Assembly: GCA_011192085.1 (NCBI GenBank) | Contig: DUEQ01000539.1 | Location: forward strand, 1-9,966 | Source of the DNA: Caldilineae bacterium | GTDB lineage: Bacteria > Chloroflexota > Anaerolineae > J102 | Direction of reading: 5' to 3' | Length of the DNA stretch: 9,966 bases | In this document: positions 1-4,253 of the stretch, in pieces | Position numbering within the stretch: position 1 is the first letter of the stretch | Layout: each line of letters opens with the position of its first letter | The notes under the pieces: model-generated | Database searches by the model: none | Seen by the model: only the letters and a program-made list of their open reading frames with translations | Told to the model about the DNA's origin: nothing | Made by a program: the position numbers and the translations under genes

Positions 1-413
1 TCTTCGGAGATGCTATCTGTGGCGCCCGCCTGATTCAACAGCACGTCCAATAGCTTCGCATCCAACTCCTCAGTCAGGTTGTTTAGCTCGATGGCTTTGG
101 TCAAGGTTTTCAACGCCCGCGCGGGGATGAATCGGGCCGTGAAATCGTGCAGGCGCATGATATCGGTGTTGCGCTGGCTAAAATCTTTGGGCGCGTAGAT
201 GTCATCCAGGAAGAAGCGGCACGCGGGCTCATAGCGGGGATCGGCCAGAAAATCCGCGTAGGTGCGGGCCAGACGCTGGGCTTGCCAGGCGCGTAACATG
301 GCCATCTCGGGCGAGAGTCCCCCGCCTTCGATCCGGTAATGAGATAGCTGATCATGTTTGCGCAAAGCCGCCACCAGGCGGGCTGCGTCCTTAGGGGAAA
401 GCGTTTCCGTCAT
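1..413 (-). CDS. Conserved hypothetical protein with FFL..IY motif (FFLEELY-type), 3' end outside window
   Basis: The frame is open from an ATG at 413-411 to the window edge (137 codons, no stop), so the C-terminus is missing. The product is soluble-looking, with no signal peptide or membrane segment. Residues 67-82 read FFLDDIYAPKDFSQRN, followed by an Arg/Asp/His-rich helical stretch and 'AIELNNLTEELD'. This matches my memory of a bacterial family named only for its FFLEELY-like motif, which is usually a little over 200 residues and has no known function. An in-frame ATG at 437-435 would add eight residues (MIPPHTGS). I prefer 413 because an AGGG lies five to eight bases before it and the longer start has no Shine-Dalgarno sequence. 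The gene has the same direction as the GT39 gene but is 147 bp downstream, so co-transcription is uncertain. Base composition is visibly lower in GC than the genes to its right. Confidence 0.75.
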   Translation of the reverse strand, partial: MTETLSPKDAARLVAALRKHDQLSHYRIEGGGLSPEMAMLRAWQAQRLARTYADFLADPRYEPACRFFLDDIYAPKDFSQRNTDIMRLHDFTARFIPARALKTLTKAIELNNLTEELDAKLLDVLLNQAGATDSISE

Positions 414-560
414 AGACCCTGTATGAGGAGGAATCATGCTTGTCGGCTTGGCGCGTACAAGGATGATGGCGGTGATGAAGGGAGCCTTTCGCTAATGGAC
501 GGAATCGTGGCGATTTCGGTTCCAATAAGAATGGAAGGAGGTGATGGATATGGTTCCTAA
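414..560. other. 147-bp gap with two strong plus-strand SD sequences and tiny ORFs
   Basis: This stretch separates the GT39 stop from the FFL..IY gene. On the plus strand AGGAGG (426-431) precedes ATG at 436 with ideal spacing and opens a 19-codon ORF ending TAA at 493-495. That stop overlaps (TAATG) the ATG of a 21-codon ORF ending at 558-560. Inside the second ORF, AAGGAGGTGAT (535-545) is a perfect 11-base SD placed 8 nt before another ATG at 550, whose 38-codon frame runs antisense into the end of the GT39 gene (stop 664-666). None of the peptides is recognisable. They could be small genes, the remnant of a decayed plus-strand gene, or chance. No convincing terminator or sigma-70 promoter is visible on either strand. 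Confidence 0.3.
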
Positions 561-2525
561 TCACTTGCCGACTTTCACCAACCCGATGACCGGCTCCACG
601 CCACGGCCGTCCCGGGTCCCGGTCGCGGCCAGGGTTTCCTCATCATACACCACCACCGAGAGCTGATAGACGCCCGGCTGGTCGGGCGCGGGCAGGAGAT
701 AGACGTTCAGGGCCTCCTCGCCCGGAGACCAGGCCGGGGTGCGCAGGTGCCTGTTGCTGAGCAGCAGCCGATCGTCCTGGGCCAGGGTCGCGCCCGCGGC
801 GTCTTTCAGACGCAGGGAGACCTTGTAGGGCCGGTCGGTGGGATGTTCGGCCCGCCAGCGCAGGGCCGCCAGGATGGAAGCGCCGGGCGCAACGGGCGCC
901 GCGCGGCCAAACCAGTCGCCGGTGACCAGGGTCACGCCTGGATCGAAGGGGATGTCCAGGGAGACGACGTCGCGGGGGAGCTGGAAGTGAGTGGGGGGAT
1001 GCATCCGCCAGACCCGCACCGCGTATCCGCGGAAGTGCTGCTCGTCGATGCGCTGGCCATATGCGTCCAGCAGCGCGGACGCCGCGCCGCGCGGGTCCAT
1101 GTCCGATTCGTACCAGGTGACGTAAAAGACCTTCTGCGCGCGGCCCGCGAGGTCACTCAACCGTTCATCGATATGGTCGATGTCCACGAACAGGTATTGA
1201 GCGGGGGGCTGATCCGCGGGCTGGTCGGGGGGAGAGCCGTCGAAGTCGTTGTTCCAGCGCGGCCAGTAGAAGCCGAAGGGATAGCGCTGGTCCACGAGGA
1301 TGATGTCATTGGGCGTGGCGCGGGCTTCCAGATAGCGCACGACGCCGGTCATGTCCTCGCGGAAATGCGCGGGATCGAAGAGATCGGCCCGCAGAGAAGG
1401 GATGCTCAGGCCAAGGATGAGGAGCATGGCTAACCAGGGCAGGGGAGGGGCCACGCTCCGCCATCCTAACAGCGCCCATCCCGCCAACGCCCACAGCGCG
1501 GGCAAGATGAAGCTAATGTAGCGGGGATTGAACGCGGATCGGGCGATGAGGATGAGATAGAAGATGGCAAGGCCGCCGAAAAGCCAGGTCATCAATAGCG
1601 TCCAATGTCCAATGTCCAATGTCCAATGTCGTTGCTCATCGCTTTTCTGCTGCCTGTCGCCCGTTGTTAGCCACAACAAAGCCCCGGCGATGACCACGCC
1701 GCTCCACAGCCACGTTCCCCACGCCCAAACAGTCGCGGGCGCGAACTCGCCCAGTGTGAAGGCCCGGTAGAGTTGCGAGAGATAGCCGCTCAGGGTGGGG
1801 AGGGTCAGGTTGGGATTCTTGTAGCCTGGGATCTGACGCAGGGCGATGGGCGTGACCGGGGCGAACAGGAGCAGGGCTGTCAGCCCCGCGGCCGCCAGTC
1901 TTGACAGCCGCTCCCATCGGGACGGGCCTTTCAGCGCCCAAACCACCAGCCACACACCCCACGCGGCCAGGATGAAGACCGTGCTGTAATGGGTGAGCAA
2001 GGCGATCCCGGCCAGCGCTCCGAACAGCAGCCAGTGTCGAAAAGGTGCGTCGCACCTGAGGGCCCGCAAAAGCGCCAGCATCCCCGCGGCCAAGATGGCC
2101 CACGACATGGTGTACATGCGGGTTTCCTGGGCCTCGGCCAGGCCATAGGCCGCGAACGCGGCCAGGGTTAGCGCCAGCGTTCCCGCGGTCCAGCCCAGGC
2201 CGGGTGTAAGCTTACGCCCGAGCTGATAAGTCAGCGCTATGGCCAAGATCCCGAACCAGACGCTGAGGAAACGGGTGGCGAAGGGGGATGCACCGGCCGC
2301 ACGCGTCCATGCGTGGAGTGTGTAAAAGTATAGAGGGGGATGGATGTCCAGTTCGGGCGCGATGGCGACTTGGGACAGGGGACGGGTGGCCACGTCGATG
2401 TTGCGGGCTTCATCCCACCAGATGTCCTGGACATCCAGCCGGTAGAGGCGCAGCCCGAACGCGGCCCACAGCACGAGGATGAGGATCGCCCAACGCGGCC
2501 AGGCGAGCGCAGTCTTCATGTTCAT
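561..2525 (-). CDS. GT39 (PMT/ArnT-like) GT-C membrane glycosyltransferase with C-terminal ectodomain
   Basis: This is a 654-residue polytopic membrane protein of the GT39 type, which transfers a sugar from a polyprenyl-phosphate donor to an acceptor on the outer face of the membrane. The first helix (about 12-27) is followed by a loop with WWDE (Asp38-Glu39), the usual position of the catalytic acid. Next come HPPLYFYTLHAW (62-73) and AEAQETRMYT (130-139), which correspond to the family's HPP and QEaRmY motifs. Hydrophobic helices continue to about residue 385. An extracytoplasmic region follows and ends in a beta-rich domain (about 520-654). The ATG overlaps the upstream phosphatase stop (ATGA) and has no Shine-Dalgarno sequence, so translation is probably coupled. 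The odd feature is residues 298-309 (HWTLDIGHWTL), which are encoded by a 7-bp tandem repeat in a loop before a helix. GT39 assignment is strong; substrate is unknown. Confidence 0.88.
   Translation of the reverse strand: MNMKTALAWPRWAILILVLWAAFGLRLYRLDVQDIWWDEARNIDVATRPLSQVAIAPELDIHPPLYFYTLHAWTRAAGASPFATRFLSVWFGILAIALTYQLGRKLTPGLGWTAGTLALTLAAFAAYGLAEAQETRMYTMSWAILAAGMLALLRALRCDAPFRHWLLFGALAGIALLTHYSTVFILAAWGVWLVVWALKGPSRWERLSRLAAAGLTALLLFAPVTPIALRQIPGYKNPNLTLPTLSGYLSQLYRAFTLGEFAPATVWAWGTWLWSGVVIAGALLWLTTGDRQQKSDEQRHWTLDIGHWTLLMTWLFGGLAIFYLILIARSAFNPRYISFILPALWALAGWALLGWRSVAPPLPWLAMLLILGLSIPSLRADLFDPAHFREDMTGVVRYLEARATPNDIILVDQRYPFGFYWPRWNNDFDGSPPDQPADQPPAQYLFVDIDHIDERLSDLAGRAQKVFYVTWYESDMDPRGAASALLDAYGQRIDEQHFRGYAVRVWRMHPPTHFQLPRDVVSLDIPFDPGVTLVTGDWFGRAAPVAPGASILAALRWRAEHPTDRPYKVSLRLKDAAGATLAQDDRLLLSNRHLRTPAWSPGEEALNVYLLPAPDQPGVYQLSVVVYDEETLAATGTRDGRGVEPVIGLVKVGK
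1600..1630. repeat. Heptameric tandem repeat (GTCCAAT)x4 inside the GT39 gene
   Basis: Four perfect head-to-tail copies of GTCCAAT (1600-1606, 1607-1613, 1614-1620, 1621-1627) are followed by a partial fifth copy, GTC. Read on the minus strand they encode the near-duplicate peptide HWTLDIGHWTL. Because 7 is not a multiple of 3, gain or loss of one unit would shift the reading frame. Similar heptamer families are known as dispersed short tandem repeats in cyanobacteria and other environmental bacteria. Confidence 0.95.
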
Positions 2526-4132
2526 GGTCGGGGATGGTAGCTCTGATCGGCTTCCTCGTAATCGAAGACCTGTCGCGCATTAAATTGCAGGAAATCACTC
2601 CACGAGACCCTGCGCCAAGTTCCCAACACCGCGATGGGCGCGCCTTCCTTGCCCGCAGGCGTGTCCACGCTCAAACTATCCCCTCCACCCTGACCATTCA
2701 CTGTGTACAAGAGGATGGGCGTCTCCTGAGCGATCAGCTTTTCGGCCTGGGGCGAGATCCACAGCGTATCGAAGATGGCTCGACGGCCTCCGAATGGTGC
2801 GAGGAACCAGGCCCCGGTCAATCGTTGCCCGTCTGCCCGCGCAACTCCGGGCAGGCCCAGCGCCGCCTGTTCCGCCCCAATCCATGCGTGCGGGAGCGCG
2901 TCCCCTGGCAGGGTGGCGATATACTCGCGCGGGGTGTTGTCCTTCAGGTCGACATGGGTGATGATAACTTCGTCCTCCTCCCCGCGCACGATCGCCGCCG
3001 GGCCCTGCACGAAAATGAACCCCTCGAGCGAGCCTTCCAGAGAGGGGATCGCAGCCACGACCACGGGGGCTGCGATGACGGCCGATTCGATGGGTGAAGG
3101 CGTGCTGAGGGGGGAAGATGCGGGGATCGCCGCGGCGGCCAAGGTTTCCTGGGGGGGCGTTGCCGTGGCCCTGGCTGGCGCGGGCGAGGGTATGGCCGGG
3201 GTTGGGGAGGGGATGGGCGTGGTGGTCAAGAGGGCGACGGGGGCGTCCGGGGGCTTCGATGGCTGGGGACGGGCGTAGGTCCAGAACAGAAAGCCGCCCA
3301 GGATCATGATGGCCGTGGTCAGGGCCAGCCAGGGCAGGATGGAGCGGGAACGGCGTTGTTTCCCTCCCACCAACTGGATAAGGATGAAGGTGACATTGTC
3401 GGGAGCGCCTCGCTCCAGGGCCAGCTCCAATAATTTCTCCGCGACCTCGTCAAGAGGATAGGACTTGAGGAGCTCGGCCATCTCTTGGTCGCTGACCAGG
3501 TTGCTGAGTCCGTCCGAACACAGGAGCGCAATGTCGCCAGGGTTGGCGTCGCGGCGGAAGAAATCGGGCGTGACGCTTTCTTCGCCGCCCAAAGATCGGG
3601 TGATGACGTTGCTCAGCGGGTGGTGTGCAGCTTGTTCTTCGGTGAGGATGCCGCTGCGGGCCTGTTCCGCCACCCATGAATGGTCCTGGGTGATCTGTTC
3701 GATGCGCCCGGCCCGAAACACATATGCCCGACTGTCACCCACGTTGGCGATGAGCCAACCCTCCTCGGGCCGATAGAGCGCGGCCACCAGGGTCGTGCCC
3801 ATGCCCGCCATCTCGGGGTGCGCCTCGGCCTCCCGCAGGATAACGTCGTTGGCCGTGGCGATGGCGGCTTCCAGATTGGCTTTCGGGCCTTGCCAGGCCG
3901 CGGTGTAGTACTCTCGAAACAGAGTCTCGATGGCCAACTGGCTGGCGACTTCGCCCGCGGCGTGCCCGCCCATGCCGTCGGCCACCGCGAACAGATGCCC
4001 GCGTTCCTGCAGGTCTGCGTCGGTCAGGCCCAGCATCTTGCGCCATTCCAAAATGACGCCGTGCGCGTCCTGGTTGTTGGCCCGCACCTTGCCGGGATGG
4101 GTGCGCTTTTGGACGGAGTAGAGGATGTGCAT
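2522..4132 (-). CDS. Transmembrane PP2C-type Ser/Thr phosphatase with extracytoplasmic domain
   Basis: This is a 536-residue protein with an N-terminal PP2C (PPM) phosphatase that removes phosphate from Ser/Thr of cytoplasmic proteins, typically opposing Hanks-type kinases. The metal-binding and catalytic motifs are intact: RANNQD (17-22), ADGMGGH (51-57), MGTT (111-114), NVGDSRAY (130-137), ITQDHSW (147-153), CSDGLS (205-210) and APDNVT (243-248). One helix (about 266-286) follows a basic RRSR, then a Pro/Thr/Ser/Ala-rich linker (about 288-368) and an unrecognised domain (about 370-536) that should lie outside the membrane. I chose the ATG at 4132 because family similarity begins at once (HILYSVQKRTHPGKVRANNQD). 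The frame extends upstream to an ATG at 4228, but those 32 residues are unlike the family and cover promoter and repeat DNA. The stop overlaps the GT39 start. No kinase gene is in the window. Confidence 0.9.
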   Translation of the reverse strand: MHILYSVQKRTHPGKVRANNQDAHGVILEWRKMLGLTDADLQERGHLFAVADGMGGHAAGEVASQLAIETLFREYYTAAWQGPKANLEAAIATANDVILREAEAHPEMAGMGTTLVAALYRPEEGWLIANVGDSRAYVFRAGRIEQITQDHSWVAEQARSGILTEEQAAHHPLSNVITRSLGGEESVTPDFFRRDANPGDIALLCSDGLSNLVSDQEMAELLKSYPLDEVAEKLLELALERGAPDNVTFILIQLVGGKQRRSRSILPWLALTTAIMILGGFLFWTYARPQPSKPPDAPVALLTTTPIPSPTPAIPSPAPARATATPPQETLAAAAIPASSPLSTPSPIESAVIAAPVVVAAIPSLEGSLEGFIFVQGPAAIVRGEEDEVIITHVDLKDNTPREYIATLPGDALPHAWIGAEQAALGLPGVARADGQRLTGAWFLAPFGGRRAIFDTLWISPQAEKLIAQETPILLYTVNGQGGGDSLSVDTPAGKEGAPIAVLGTWRRVSWSDFLQFNARQVFDYEEADQSYHPRP

Positions 4133-4139
4133 GAAGCAA

Positions 4140-4148
4140 AGTATAACA
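4140..4148 (-). promoter_or_regulatory. Extended -10 promoter for the PP2C gene, probably leaderless
   Basis: On the minus strand the sequence TGTTATACT fits the extended -10 consensus TGnTATAAT with one mismatch. Seven bases separate its end from the ATG at 4132, so transcription would begin at or next to the start codon and leave no 5' leader. No good -35 hexamer is found 16-18 bp upstream, as is usual for extended -10 promoters. No Shine-Dalgarno sequence precedes this ATG. Confidence 0.5.
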
Positions 4149-4155
4149 TAAGACG

Positions 4156-4184
4156 TTGGGGAAATCCTTACGCTGTGGTACGAT
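4156..4184 (+). promoter_or_regulatory. Possible sigma-70-like promoter for the plus-strand GT-C genes
   Basis: TTGGGG (4156-4161) and TACGAT (4179-4184) are separated by exactly 17 bp and would start transcription near 4191, about 60 nt before the ATG at 4254. The hexamers match consensus at only 3 and 4 positions, so the call is weak. It would be divergent from the phosphatase promoter and about 10 bp from it. Confidence 0.25.
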
Positions 4185-4194
4185 CTTGAGGAAT

Positions 4195-4243
4195 GGCCAA
4201 TGACCAATACTGTCCTTGATGCTTCCACTGATTACTGAGCACT
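4195..4243. repeat. Degenerate 7-bp-period tract upstream of the 938-residue protein
   Basis: The non-coding DNA before the ATG at 4254 shows 7-bp periodicity: GGCCAAT GACCAAT (4195-4208), then TTCCACT GATTACT GAGCACT (4223-4243). The CCAAT units resemble the GTCCAAT repeat in the GT39 gene. The 13 bases CACTGATTACTGA (4226-4238) recur exactly before the CPBP protease gene at the other end of the window. Confidence 0.55.
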
Positions 4244-4253
4244 GCTTCCTTCC

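Noticed and set aside
747..1433. 228-codon plus-strand open frame opposite the GT39 gene
   Set aside because: It is Gly/Arg/Val-rich without membrane or domain features, and the GT39 reading on the other strand is well supported.
3100..3290. Low-complexity GC-rich tract as a possible repeat element
   Set aside because: It is explained by the Pro/Thr/Ser/Ala-rich linker of the phosphatase.
4133..4228. 32-residue N-terminal extension of the phosphatase from an ATG at 4228
   Set aside because: The residues do not resemble the family and overlap heptamer repeats and the likely promoter; PP2C similarity begins at the ATG at 4132.
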